A stretch of 64,000 bases of DNA from CBDAQA01 sp965198865. Lineage in GTDB: Bacteria > Planctomycetota > Phycisphaerae > Tepidisphaerales > Tepidisphaeraceae. A program made the translations under genes and the position numbers. Location: positions 1 through 64,000 of the forward strand of contig CBDAQA010000033.1 of assembly GCA_965198865.1 (NCBI GenBank). The letters are read 5' to 3'. Each line of letters starts with the position of its first letter. Within the stretch, counting starts at the first letter, position 1. Below are positions 8,234 to 17,160 of the stretch, piece by piece. Under the pieces are notes generated by a model. It saw only the letters and a list, made by a program, of their open reading frames with translations. It ran no database searches and was not told the origin of the DNA.

Positions 8234-9101
8234 TCAAGGCGTCGTGCCCCTGGCGTCCCGGATGGCCCGGATCATGGCGACGACGCGGGCCATCGGTCGG
8301 ACGTCGTGGACGCGGACGACGGCCGCGCCGTTGGCCGCGCCCCACGCCACCGTGGCGGCCGTGCCGAACGTACGATCGGTGACGGGCTCGCCGGTCACCC
8401 GTCCGATGAACCCCTTGCGGCTGGTCCCCAGCACGACCGGCCTGCCCAGAGCGGCGATCTGCGGGAGGCCACGCATGAGGCGCAGGTTGTGGTCCGTCGT
8501 CTTGCCAAACCCGATGCCGGGGTCGAGCAGCACGCGGTCCGGCGCGATCCCCGCCGCCACCGCCGCCGCCAGCCGTTCGGCCAGGAACGCCGACACCTCG
8601 GCCAGCACGTCCGCGTACATCGGGTTGTCCTGCATCGTGGCGGGCGTGCCGCGCATGTGCATGAGGATCACGTCCGCGCCGGTCGACGCGACCAACGGCA
8701 GCATGTCCGGGTCGTCCCGGCCGCCCGACACGTCGTTGACGACCGTCGCCCCCGCGGCTAGCGCCGCGGCGGCGACGGCCGACCGCGTGGTGTCGACCGA
8801 AATAATCACGGGGGTCCGAGCGTTACGAATTGCAGCGATGGCGGGCACGACTCGGGCCACCTGTTCCGCCTCGGGAACGGGTAGGGAATTGGGCCGGGTC
8901 GACTCGCCACCGACATCGATTATACTGGCTCCCGCGTCGGCCATCTCGGCCGCCGCAGCCACGGCGGCGGCCACCGAGGGGTGCCGGCCACCGTCGCTGA
9001 AGCTGTCCGGCGTGACGTTCAGGATGCCCATGACGATGGGCCATCGATCGGCATCGGAAAGCACGTCGGTAAGCCGGGAGGCGGCTGTGAGGGATTGCAT
9101 T
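8234..9101 (-). CDS. folP: Dihydropteroate synthase
   Basis: This enzyme condenses p-aminobenzoate with the dihydropterin pyrophosphate in folate synthesis. All signature blocks are present: GILNVTPDSFSDGG, DVGGESTRP, VNDVSGG, MHMRGTP, DPGIGFGKT and GTSRKGFIG. I chose the ATG at 9101 (MQSLTAAS), giving 288 residues. An earlier ATG at 9151 would overlap the divergent small gene starting at 9150. A 158-base gap separates it from cdaA on the same strand, and no gene was found in that gap. Confidence 0.9.
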
Positions 9102-9149
9102 GGGTCGAACCGCGTCAAAGGCCGGCAACTTTTGAGCGAGAGGGACAAC

Positions 9150-9371
9150 ATGGTGCAGGCGTCGACCTTCCGACCGGTACTCGACCGGGCGCGTCAAGCG
9201 ATGTACGCGGCGGCGTTCGTGGTGGCCATCGGCAGCCTCTGGACGATCGCCTGGGCGAACTCCATCGACGACCACGGCAAGCCGCCGATGTTGGAGGCGG
9301 ATCACTTGGGCGCAGTGAGCGTGGTGGCCGACGACGCCGTTCCCGCCCCCGCCGAACCGATCGCCAAGTAA
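9150..9371 (+). CDS. Small single-pass membrane protein, unknown
   Basis: 73 residues with a clear ribosome-binding site (GAGAGGGA) six bases or so before the ATG. A hydrophobic segment AMYAAAFVVAIGSLWTIAW (about residues 17-35) predicts one membrane helix or an uncleaved signal, followed by an acidic tail. It is divergent from folP and convergent with the acetyltransferase gene. No family is recognised; the good start signal and high-GC codon pattern support a real gene. Confidence 0.55.
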   Translation: MVQASTFRPVLDRARQAMYAAAFVVAIGSLWTIAWANSIDDHGKPPMLEADHLGAVSVVADDAVPAPAEPIAK

Positions 9372-9392
9372 ACAGGTGGTTCACCGGGGCGA

Positions 9393-9842
9393 TCAGTCGA
9401 TCAGGTTCTTCTCGAACACGATCAGGTTGTCGGCGTGGGTGGAGTCCCACCGCACGCCCACGAGGTCGTACCCCAGCGTCACGGCGAAGTGGACGAATTC
9501 GCGCTGGTGGTTCATGCACTCGCAGCGGACGTACTCGTAGCCGTGGTCCTTGGCCCACGCCTGCTGCGCCTCCTGCAACTGCCGGCCGACGCCCTGCCGG
9601 CGCACGTCCGGCAGCACCGCCCCCAGCCAGTGGTAGAACATCCCCGGCTTCAGCTCGAACCCCACCCAGAACCCCACCGGCTTGTCGTCCACGCGGGCGA
9701 TCAGGGTCAGCGGGTTGTATCGACCCATGAACCGCCGCTTGAAGTAGTCGACCTCGCGCTTGGGCCGGAACACGCCGTTGTAGATCTCGACCGCCCGCGG
9801 CAGCAGCTTCTCGTCCGCGATGATGATTTCAGCCTGTGCCAC
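9393..9842 (-). CDS. GNAT-family N-acetyltransferase
   Basis: A 149-residue acetyltransferase-like protein. The acetyl-CoA-binding motif A region reads LGAVLPDVRRQGVGRQLQEA (R/Q-x-x-G-x-G/A type). The C-terminal half carries LGYDLVGVRWDSTHADNL. Substrate unknown. I chose the GTG at 9842 because GGAGGT sits five bases upstream of it; the in-frame extension further 5' is not conserved-looking. It faces infA across a divergent intergenic region of 213 bases. Confidence 0.75.
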   Translation of the reverse strand: MAQAEIIIADEKLLPRAVEIYNGVFRPKREVDYFKRRFMGRYNPLTLIARVDDKPVGFWVGFELKPGMFYHWLGAVLPDVRRQGVGRQLQEAQQAWAKDHGYEYVRCECMNHQREFVHFAVTLGYDLVGVRWDSTHADNLIVFEKNLID

Positions 9843-10055
9843 CGACGACCTCCTGCAACGGCCCGACCCTGAGCCCAACGCTGATCGTACCGGCCACCCC
9901 GGCGGATTCCACCGGCGCACGCGCCCCGGCCCCCATCGCCCGTGTACGGCTCCGCGGGGCGCGACAATCGCCCGTGTCATCTTGTTTGCATCTTCGGCGG
10001 ACCCTACACTGGGCGGTTCGCGTCGAAGCAGTTCGATAGTCCTGTTGAGGTATCT

Positions 10056-10277
10056 GTGGCCAAGTCCGAGCCGATCGAGTTGGAAGCCGTCGTCACGCTG
10101 GCGTTGCCGAACGCGATGTTCAAGCTGCGGCTGGACAACAGCGACCGGGAGATCCTGGGCATCGTGTCGGGCAAGATGCGCAAGCACTTCATCCGCATCT
10201 TGCCCGGCGATCGGGTCAAGGTCGAGCTGTCGCCGTACGACCTCACCAAGGGGCGTATCGTGTTCCGGCAGAAGTGA
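10056..10277 (+). CDS. infA: Translation initiation factor IF-1
   Basis: A 73-residue OB-fold protein that binds the ribosomal A site during initiation. The signature stretches MRKHFIRILPGDRVKVELSP and YDLTKGRIVFR are almost identical to the family consensus. The GTG start at 10056 has GAGG five bases upstream. Its last 35 bases overlap the end of the convergent membrane-protein gene (10243-11604). Confidence 0.95.
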   Translation: MAKSEPIELEAVVTLALPNAMFKLRLDNSDREILGIVSGKMRKHFIRILPGDRVKVELSPYDLTKGRIVFRQK

Positions 10278-11604
10278 GGGCCGCCGGCCGGTAGTAGTCG
10301 CGGACGGATCGGGCGAGCAGGGCGAGTATCAGCGCGACTGCGTAGATCAACCCCGCCGCCGCTGGTGTCGCAAACCACATGGCTGCGGTTCTCCCGCCCG
10401 TTGAGGTGCCCAGGTGCCACAAGGCGATAGCGCCCCCCGCGGCCAACGGCAGTTTCACGCCCACGTAGATCCAGTGCAGCAACCGGCCCGCGGGCGACCA
10501 CCGCACGGTCAGGATGCCGATCACCAACAGGTAGATGGCCAGCGCAAACTGAGCAATCGCGATTAGGGCCGCCGCACCGAGCACCGTCCCGCCGGTGGGC
10601 GCGGGGGCGACCGCTGCGGTGGCTGGGACGAGCGACGCCGACACCTGCCCCGCGGGCGTCACGGCCAGGTCGGCGATCATGCCCCCGTGGAACGTCTGGA
10701 CGGATAGCGTGCCATCGGGGGTGGTCGTCGCGGCCGTCACCTGGCACGCCGGGTCGGTGCCGTCCGTCGTTGGTGTAACCACCTGCTGATTGCTTCCGCG
10801 CAACAGGGTGAGGATCGCGTCCGTCTGAGCCGTCTTCGGGCGTCCGCCGTTCATCCGCACGATGGTGCGCACCGTCGAGCGAATCGCCTCGTCCGACAGC
10901 CGGGCCGGGGCCACTGTCGAGTCGACCGGGAGGTCTGGAAGGGCGTATGCCACGGCCCGGACGGCCGGCTGACCGTCGCCGGGGAAGTAGACGGCGCGCG
11001 TGTCGGTCAACTCCAGTCGGCCGTTGGCGAGAACGAAGTAGACCGGTGCACCATCCCCCGCGGCGTCGGCGGTGCCGAGCGTTCCCAACTGCCCGCTGCT
11101 CGTCACGCTGGCCGAGACCACGGCCGCGTCGACCGGGGATCCGACCGTGATGACCTCGCGGCCTGACTCGGCCAGCAGTTCGTCCAATTGCAGTTGCTGG
11201 GCCGGGGTCATCAAGCGGGATCGGGACAGACCGCTAACGGTGGCCGCCCGGTCCGCCGCGGCGAAACCGCCGGGGTCGACCACCTCGGGGACGCTCACGA
11301 CGGTCGGCGGCGCAGCCGCCGCTGCCACCATCGTTGCCCGCGTTGTGACGGCCGTCGAGATCGTGGCGATCGTCAGCGTCGACACCGGCCCGCCGATCAG
11401 GCTCACGCCGGCCACGACGATGCTCCAGACGCCGATGGCCCTGACCAGCCGCGGCGGCCCCAACCGATCCGAGCGCGCGTAGGGCGGCTCGGGGGGAATT
11501 GGCACGACCGGCACGGGCTCGACTGGCACGGGTTCGACTGGCACAGGCTCGACCGGGATCGGTTCCTGAGATTCGTCCCCTCTTCCGGACATCAAGCCCA
11601 GCAT
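10243..11604 (-). CDS. Proline-rich multi-pass membrane protein, unknown
   Basis: 453 residues. The N-terminus has an in-frame repeat of the unit PVEPV (about residues 16-35). Hydrophobic helices follow at about 55-80 (WSIVVAGVSLIGGPV) and a cluster of three to four near the C-terminus (GAAALIAIAQFALAIYLLVIG and GLIYAVALILALLA). The middle is a soluble region containing a DPACQVTAA segment. No family is recognised. The last residues are encoded antisense to the 3' end of infA. An ATG at 11592 is an alternative start. Confidence 0.65.
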   Translation of the reverse strand: MLGLMSGRGDESQEPIPVEPVPVEPVPVEPVPVVPIPPEPPYARSDRLGPPRLVRAIGVWSIVVAGVSLIGGPVSTLTIATISTAVTTRATMVAAAAAPPTVVSVPEVVDPGGFAAADRAATVSGLSRSRLMTPAQQLQLDELLAESGREVITVGSPVDAAVVSASVTSSGQLGTLGTADAAGDGAPVYFVLANGRLELTDTRAVYFPGDGQPAVRAVAYALPDLPVDSTVAPARLSDEAIRSTVRTIVRMNGGRPKTAQTDAILTLLRGSNQQVVTPTTDGTDPACQVTAATTTPDGTLSVQTFHGGMIADLAVTPAGQVSASLVPATAAVAPAPTGGTVLGAAALIAIAQFALAIYLLVIGILTVRWSPAGRLLHWIYVGVKLPLAAGGAIALWHLGTSTGGRTAAMWFATPAAAGLIYAVALILALLARSVRDYYRPAALTSAGTRYAPW

Positions 11605-11640
11605 ACCCCCGACCGAACCACCGTCGAGCCGTCGGACAGC

Positions 11641-13029
11641 CTACTTCGCCCGACCGGTGGCCGGCGCGGTCCGCTCCTCGATCGGTGCCGGCACGGCGTT
11701 CTGCTTCACCTTGATCGGGGCCTTGGGCCGGGATGCGGCAACCATGTCGGTCACCGCCGTGTCCATCGTCAGTTCGACCACCGTCGTGCTGGGGTCGCGC
11801 GAGGCCTGGGGCAGGGTGAGCTCGATGCCCGCGTCGCGCTGCGTCAGCGAGACGCTGCCGCCGTTGATCGTCCGCGACGCGACCACCCTCGCGCCGCAGG
11901 GCGGGAGGTGCAGGGTGTCGGGGGCCTCGGGCAGCAGGAAGAGGTAGATCTTGTTGCCCCGGCGGGTCGAGCCACCCCAGGTGTTGGGGTAGTAGGGACC
12001 GCCGCGCGTGCCGTAGACGGCCCCGCCGTTGGTCCTGAGCCAGTCGCCCATGTCGGCGGCGATCTTCTGCTGTTCGGGCGGGATCGCGCCGTCGACGTCG
12101 GGGACAAAGTTCAGCAGCAGGTTGCCGTTGCCGCAGACGACCCGGCTGAGCGTCTGGATGAAGAACGACGCCGGCTTGTACCTGATGTGCGTGTTGAACG
12201 AGTAGGTGGGGTAGGCGACGCTGGTGACCATCTCCCAGGGCACGGAGCGGTAGGTGCCGATGCGGGCCTCCATGCACTCGTAGTCGTCGGCGCCGTTGCC
12301 GAGGCGGGTGATGATCGCCTGCGGGTTGTCCTTGCGGATCTCCGCCTCCACCTTGGCGGGGGCGTCGCCGGCACGCCAGCCCTGGAGCCAGGCGCCGTCG
12401 TACCACATCATCTGCGAGTTGTACTTCGTCAGCAGCTCGGCGGTCTGGGCGGCGGTGACCTCCTCGATGTGCGGGACGCCCTCGGGGTAGCCGGGCATCG
12501 GCGTGCGGGCGGCGTAGCAGCGGTCCCACTTGGCCTCGTGGATGTCCATGATCGACAGATAGGTGCCGAACATCAGGCCCCGTTTGGCGCACGCCGCGGA
12601 CAGGTCGGCCACCACGTCGCGCTTGAACGGGGTGTTCATGACGTTGTTGTCCGTCGTCCGCGTGTCCCACATGCAGAAGCCGTCGTGGTGCTTGCAGACG
12701 TAGACCACGTACCTGGCGCCGATGGTCTTGCCGACGGCCGCCCAGGCGTCGGCGTCGAAATGCTTCGGGTTGAAATCTTTGTACACCGACTCGTACTTCG
12801 CCCGGTTGGACATGGACCAGCTGATCTCGGCGTTCCTCAGGACCGCCGGGCCCCAGTGGAACATGACGCCGAGCCGATCGTCGGCGAAGCGGTTGAGCGC
12901 GGCCAAGTCGGACCGTGGGTTGGGCGGGACCGGCTGGTCGGGGTTCGTCGCCGGCGTCGCGGCGAGCAGCCGGACGGCCGACATGGCGGCGCAGATCCCA
13001 AGGACGGCAAACCTGCTCGTCGGCTTCAT
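11641..13029 (-). CDS. Alpha-L-fucosidase-like glycoside hydrolase (GH29)
   Basis: 462 residues with an N-terminal signal peptide (MKPTSRFAVLGICAAMSA). The GH29 catalytic domain includes FHWGPAV, YVCKHHDGFCMWDT and MMWYDGAW, where the WYD aspartate matches the family nucleophile position; a beta-rich C-terminal domain follows. GH29 enzymes remove alpha-L-fucose from glycans, here probably in the periplasm or outside the cell. The ATG at 13029 gives the best signal peptide; an ATG at 13053 is possible. No sulfatase or transporter partner lies nearby. Confidence 0.8.
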   Translation of the reverse strand: MKPTSRFAVLGICAAMSAVRLLAATPATNPDQPVPPNPRSDLAALNRFADDRLGVMFHWGPAVLRNAEISWSMSNRAKYESVYKDFNPKHFDADAWAAVGKTIGARYVVYVCKHHDGFCMWDTRTTDNNVMNTPFKRDVVADLSAACAKRGLMFGTYLSIMDIHEAKWDRCYAARTPMPGYPEGVPHIEEVTAAQTAELLTKYNSQMMWYDGAWLQGWRAGDAPAKVEAEIRKDNPQAIITRLGNGADDYECMEARIGTYRSVPWEMVTSVAYPTYSFNTHIRYKPASFFIQTLSRVVCGNGNLLLNFVPDVDGAIPPEQQKIAADMGDWLRTNGGAVYGTRGGPYYPNTWGGSTRRGNKIYLFLLPEAPDTLHLPPCGARVVASRTINGGSVSLTQRDAGIELTLPQASRDPSTTVVELTMDTAVTDMVAASRPKAPIKVKQNAVPAPIEERTAPATGRAK

Positions 13030-13170
13030 CGCTCGCTGCTCCCGAAAGTTCACCCCGCCACCGTTCTACCGCGCGTCAGATATAACGTTTAAAAGAGCGC
13101 GTTTCGAGGGGTGGGTGCGTTAAGGGTGCCGCGTGCGTCCCCGCACACTGCTAGAGCGAGCTCGCCGGAC

Positions 13171-14631
13171 TCAGGTCGGTGGGAAAAGGTGATTCAGCCG
13201 GTTGACCGACGCTCGCGCCCACGGAGTGTTCGACGCCCAGCCGAGCAGCGCGATCGCCGTGCCGCAGCCGACCATGCCCCACCAGACTGGGTGTGTGGCG
13301 TCGGTGAACGTGATTCCATGAGTCCGGGCGGTCGCGACGACCGTGCCGGCGATGGCCACGCCCAGCGCTGCCCCCACCTGTCGGCTGGTCGATGCGACCG
13401 CCGCGGCGACGCCGGCCTGGGCGGCGGGCATGCCGGAGACGGCCGTGTGGGCGATCGGCGGGTTGACGAATCCCAAGCCGATTCCGAACAGGCCATACGT
13501 GGCCAGCAGCAGCGGCAATGGCGTCGCGATCGACAGCCGGGTCAACAGGAGGCAACTGCCGGCCAGGGCCCCTCCGGCCAGCAGCAGCGGCAACCGCGTC
13601 CCCCGGGCCGCCAGCAGCCGGGCCGACAGGGGCGCGCAGGCGGCCATCCCCGCCGCCAACGGCAGCGTGCAGAGGCCCGTCCGCTGGGCCGAGAACCCCC
13701 GCGCCTGCTGCAGGTACAGCGTGTTGAGGAACAGGAAGCCGGCGAACGTGGCAAACGCGGCCACGGCGATCACGGTCGCACTGGTGAACGGCACGCTGCC
13801 GAAGAACCGAGGGTCCAGCAGCGGCTCGGCCCGCCGGGGCTCGTACCACAGGAACGCCACGACCGAGGCCGCCACGGCGACGAACAGGCCCACGATGATC
13901 GGCGAGCCCCAGTGCCGCTGCGGCCCCTCGATCACGGCGTAGGTCAGCCCCGCCAGTGCGACGAACACCAGCGCCTGTCCGACCGGGTCGATCGCCCGCG
14001 GTTTCGCCGCCTTCGACTCGGCCACGAACCGCGCCGTCAGCACCAGAGCCGTGACCCCGATGGGCAGGTTCACCCAAAACACCGATCGCCAGCCGACCGC
14101 CTTCACCAGGAACCCACCGACCACCGGCCCCACCGCCAGCGACAGCCCCGCGACGGTCCCCCAGACGCCGAACGCCCGCGCCCGGGCCTTCGACTCCGTG
14201 AACACGTTAGCGATGATCGAGATCGCCACCGGGTTCAGCATCGATGCGCCCAATGCCTGGACGGCCCGGAACGCGACCAGGCAGTTGAGGCTCGGCGCCA
14301 CGCTGCACAGCAGCGAGCCGAACGTGAACAGCGACATGCCGGCCTGGAACGTCCGCCGGCGGCCGACGCGGTCGCCCGTCGCGCCGGCCAGCATCAGGAA
14401 GCTCGCCACCACCAGCGTGTAGGCGTCGAATACCCACTGCAGCCCGGCCATCCGCGCGCCGAACGACCGCCCGATCGACGGCAGCGCCACGTTGACGATC
14501 GTCACGTCCATGCCCACCAGCAACAGGCTCATGCAGCAGATGCAGAGCACCACGTCCGGGTGCGCGGGCCGGCGAAGGGCGGCGGCGGCGGAGGGCGGGT
14601 CCGCGGAGTCGGGCGATACGGGCGGCTCCAT
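13171..14631 (-). CDS. MFS transporter, DHA2 (EmrB/QacA) drug efflux type
   Basis: 486 residues with about 14 hydrophobic helices. The motif DVTIVNVALPSIGRSFGA near the N-terminus and GDRVGRRRTF in the first cytoplasmic loop are typical of proton-driven DHA2 pumps. It is divergently paired with a TetR regulator at 14680, separated by 48 bases containing a palindromic operator candidate, so the TetR protein probably represses it. The substrate is not predictable. Confidence 0.85.
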   Translation of the reverse strand: MEPPVSPDSADPPSAAAALRRPAHPDVVLCICCMSLLLVGMDVTIVNVALPSIGRSFGARMAGLQWVFDAYTLVVASFLMLAGATGDRVGRRRTFQAGMSLFTFGSLLCSVAPSLNCLVAFRAVQALGASMLNPVAISIIANVFTESKARARAFGVWGTVAGLSLAVGPVVGGFLVKAVGWRSVFWVNLPIGVTALVLTARFVAESKAAKPRAIDPVGQALVFVALAGLTYAVIEGPQRHWGSPIIVGLFVAVAASVVAFLWYEPRRAEPLLDPRFFGSVPFTSATVIAVAAFATFAGFLFLNTLYLQQARGFSAQRTGLCTLPLAAGMAACAPLSARLLAARGTRLPLLLAGGALAGSCLLLTRLSIATPLPLLLATYGLFGIGLGFVNPPIAHTAVSGMPAAQAGVAAAVASTSRQVGAALGVAIAGTVVATARTHGITFTDATHPVWWGMVGCGTAIALLGWASNTPWARASVNRLNHLFPPT

Positions 14632-14648
14632 GTGGCGTTCTCCCGAAG

Positions 14649-14664
14649 GTGAGCGTATCCTCAC
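14649..14664. promoter_or_regulatory. Candidate TetR operator palindrome
   Basis: The sequence GTGAG-N6-CTCAC forms a 16-bp inverted repeat inside the 48-base divergent intergenic region between the MFS pump (start 14631) and the TetR gene (start 14680). Size and position suit a dimeric TetR operator controlling both genes. This is inferred from position and symmetry only. Confidence 0.5.
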
Positions 14665-14679
14665 GTTCGAGCGGAGAAT

Positions 14680-15303
14680 ATGAGTCGACCCTCAAATTTG
14701 TCAACTCTGCCCGGGCGGCGCCGGGTGCCGCGGCAGGCCCGGGCCGAGCGGACGGTGGCGGGGCTGCTGGACGCCGCGGCGGCGGTGATCGCCGACGTCG
14801 GGTACGACGCGGCGACGCTGACCGCCGTCGCCGCCCGGGCGGGCGCGTCGATCGGGTCGCTGTACCAGTACTTCCCCGACAAGCCGGCCGTCGCCCGCGC
14901 CCTGGCCGAGCGGTACGGGGCCGAGCTGGCGGACCAGTGGGAGCCGCTGGTGGCCGAGGCCGCGTCGCTGTCGGTGGGGCAGCTGGTCGACCGGATGTTC
15001 GACCTAATGCTGCGGTTCCACGCCGACCGCCCGGCGTTCCTGTCCCTGATGACGTCGGCACCCGATTACCGCCACGCCCAGGCCGACCGCGGCCGGATGC
15101 GGGGCCACGTGACGGCCCTGCTCCGCGCCCACCAGCCGCGCCTGACGCCCGCCGACGCCGGCCGCGTGGCCGAGGTGACGGTCCAGGTGTTCAAGGGGAT
15201 GAACCACGCCTTCGGCCAGCAGGCCGGGGCGGGGCGGAAGGCGCTTGCGGGAGAGTTCAGGCTAGCGCTGCTGAGTTACCTCGCGGCACGGTTGCATGCG
15301 TGA
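14680..15303 (+). CDS. TetR/AcrR-family transcriptional regulator
   Basis: 207 residues. The N-terminal DNA-binding domain reads LLDAAAAVIADVGYDAATLT, then AGASIGSLYQYFPDKPAV, the standard TetR helix-turn-helix with its YQYFP recognition helix. The C-terminal ligand/dimer domain resembles TetR_C domains with LMTSAPDYRHAQADR. It is divergent from the DHA2 pump and most likely its local repressor. Confidence 0.85.
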   Translation: MSRPSNLSTLPGRRRVPRQARAERTVAGLLDAAAAVIADVGYDAATLTAVAARAGASIGSLYQYFPDKPAVARALAERYGAELADQWEPLVAEAASLSVGQLVDRMFDLMLRFHADRPAFLSLMTSAPDYRHAQADRGRMRGHVTALLRAHQPRLTPADAGRVAEVTVQVFKGMNHAFGQQAGAGRKALAGEFRLALLSYLAARLHA

Positions 15304-15375
15304 GACGGCACTGTCACAGATGGGTTCGTCTGCGTGCCGCTTGCGGCTTCGCGATCCGCGCCCCGGGTGGCGCCG

Positions 15376-16089
15376 TCAGTGGCCGTTGACTGACGCCGGG
15401 TTGCACCAGAGCGGACCGGGGGATCGGTTGAGCAGGCCGGCGTAGGCGGCGGCGGAGAGGCGGTCGACGTGACCGTCGATCGCCGCGAAGTTGCCGCCGT
15501 TGCTGTGGCGGATGGCGAGGCCTTCGGACGGGGAGCTGGCGCCGTCGTTCCACTCGCCGGCCGCGCCGGAGGCACCGGTCTCCCAGTAGATGATCGCGTC
15601 GGTGCGGAAGCAGTGGACCTTGAACGACGGCAGGTGGGTGGCGAGGCCGAAGCCGCACGTCGCGCCGTTCATCACGTAACTGGTCATCACGTGGGTCGTG
15701 CCGGGGTAGAACGGCCCGAGGTCGCTCGGGCACTCGTAGACGGCGGCCGACCGCAGGGCGGGCCAGAGGGCACCGGTTTGGATGGCGGTCGCGGTGAACG
15801 GAGTGCCGGGCAGGTAGAGCCAGCCGGGGGCGGCGTAGTTGACGTTGGCCGACGCCCAGTTGGCGAAGGGCAGGTAGTCGTGGTTTTCGATCGAGTAGCT
15901 GACCGACGCCAGGGCGAGTTGGCGGAGGTTCGACTCGCACGAGACGCGGGCCGCCTGGCCGCGGGCGCCCTGGATGGAGGGGAGCAGGATGCCGGTCAGC
16001 AGGGCGATCAGGCCCATGACGACCAGTGGTTCGACCAGCGTGAAGCCGGCCCGGTGGCGCAATGAGCCGTAGCGATCTTTTCGGGGCAT
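15376..16089 (-). CDS. Type II secretion pseudopilin-like protein (DUF1559 / H-x9-DG type)
   Basis: 237 residues. The prepilin peptidase site and first helix read RAGFTLVEPLVVMGLIALL, followed by a globular domain. Near the C-terminus RHSNGGNFAAIDGHVD is the H-x9-DG type motif seen in the many pseudopilins of planctomycetes. The proline after the conserved glutamate is unusual. Function is assumed structural or secretion-related. It is a lone gene here. Confidence 0.8.
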   Translation of the reverse strand: MPRKDRYGSLRHRAGFTLVEPLVVMGLIALLTGILLPSIQGARGQAARVSCESNLRQLALASVSYSIENHDYLPFANWASANVNYAAPGWLYLPGTPFTATAIQTGALWPALRSAAVYECPSDLGPFYPGTTHVMTSYVMNGATCGFGLATHLPSFKVHCFRTDAIIYWETGASGAAGEWNDGASSPSEGLAIRHSNGGNFAAIDGHVDRLSAAAYAGLLNRSPGPLWCNPASVNGH

Positions 16090-16448
16090 TGACCGTCTCG
16101 GACAGAAGTGAACAGACCGTGCTGCGAGCGTAACGAGGATTTGCCGAGTCGCAACGAAAAAGCGGCTTTCTAAAGTGTTAATCCGAGCCAGGAGCCGCCG
16201 AAAGGCGATGGCCGGTCGAAGATTGAGTTTTTGGTGACGCGGAGGCCGGCGTCAATACGGTCGGCTGTTCGCAGAATCAGTTAGAGAGGTAGCTCCGCTT
16301 GCCCGGCTGCTGAGCGGCGCACCTGGGGGCAGTCCGAGCCGCCCCTGATCAATCACGCAATTTTATGAAATCCACCGACAGAGGCTTACCTGTGGGCCTA
16401 AACCCATGATTTTGCGATACTTGCACTCGACATAGACTGTTTGATGAG
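16090..16448. other. Intergenic region upstream of the pseudopilin gene, no gene seen
   Basis: This 5' region of the pseudopilin gene contains no plausible coding frame. It is AT-richer near 16130-16200. I see no tRNA or clear riboswitch fold. The promoter of the pseudopilin gene should lie near 16090-16200 on the minus strand. Confidence 0.4.
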
Positions 16449-16488
16449 TGGCGCGTTTTGGCGCGTATTGGCGCGTGATGGCGTGACG
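16449..16488. repeat. Four tandem copies of a 10-bp unit (TGGCGCGTNN)
   Basis: Copies at 16449-16458, 16459-16468 and 16469-16478 read TGGCGCGTTT, TGGCGCGTAT and TGGCGCGTGA; a degenerate fourth copy is at 16479-16488. The exact 10-bp spacing would place the motif on nearly one face of the helix. It lies between the 3' end of rsmD and the pseudopilin start. Confidence 0.75.
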
Positions 16489-16563
16489 ACCCGGGCGGTC
16501 CGCGTGGACTTCGGGACCGAGGGAGGGCAGACGGTCCGCAGAATTGGCGGGGATCTGGGAAAG

Positions 16564-17121
16564 TCAGATCGTCGGCCTCCGGAGCAATTCTACGGTCATC
16601 GACCCGTAGGTCCGCACATCCGCGGCGAACAGCGGCGGCAGCGGCAGGGCGTCGGCGGCGTCGTGGCGGAAAATCAGCAGGCCGTCGGAAGCCAGGTCGG
16701 CGGCCAGCGTGACGGCCAGTCGCTGGAGTTCGATCGGGTTGTCGCGGAGCAATCGGTAGGGCGGGTCGAGGAAGATCAGGTCGGCGCGACGGGCATAGGT
16801 CGTGGCGCGGTCGAGCTGGAACAGGTCGCCGGTCACGACGGTCGAGCGGTCGGCAACGGCGAGCGCGGCGATGTTCTGCTTGAGCAGCTTCACGGCAGGC
16901 AGGTGAGACTCGAAGAACGTGGCGTGGGCGGCCCCACGGCTCAGGCACTCCAGCCCCATGCTGCCTGTGCCGGCGAAGCAGTCGTAGACGACCGCACCCT
17001 CCAGGAACGGCGTGAGGATGTCGAACACGGACTGCTTGACCCGGTCGGTCACGGGTCGGGTGGCGTCGGTGGCGGGGGGGAGCAGCTTGCGCCCGCGGAA
17101 GGTGCCGGCGATGATGCGCAT
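16564..17121 (-). CDS. rsmD: 16S rRNA (guanine-966 N2)-methyltransferase RsmD
   Basis: 185 residues. The start MRIIAGTFRGRKL is a hallmark of the RsmD family. The SAM-binding loop is DCFAGTGSMGLECLSRGA, and the catalytic motif IV is FLDPPY. It methylates G966 of 16S rRNA in the assembling 30S subunit. The start at 17121 is fixed by this conserved N-terminus. It is divergent from the YkgJ-family gene. Confidence 0.9.
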   Translation of the reverse strand: MRIIAGTFRGRKLLPPATDATRPVTDRVKQSVFDILTPFLEGAVVYDCFAGTGSMGLECLSRGAAHATFFESHLPAVKLLKQNIAALAVADRSTVVTGDLFQLDRATTYARRADLIFLDPPYRLLRDNPIELQRLAVTLAADLASDGLLIFRHDAADALPLPPLFAADVRTYGSMTVELLRRPTI

Positions 17122-17160
17122 CAACTTCAGTGTAGCGGAGGGGCCGCCCGTCCCGCTAAC

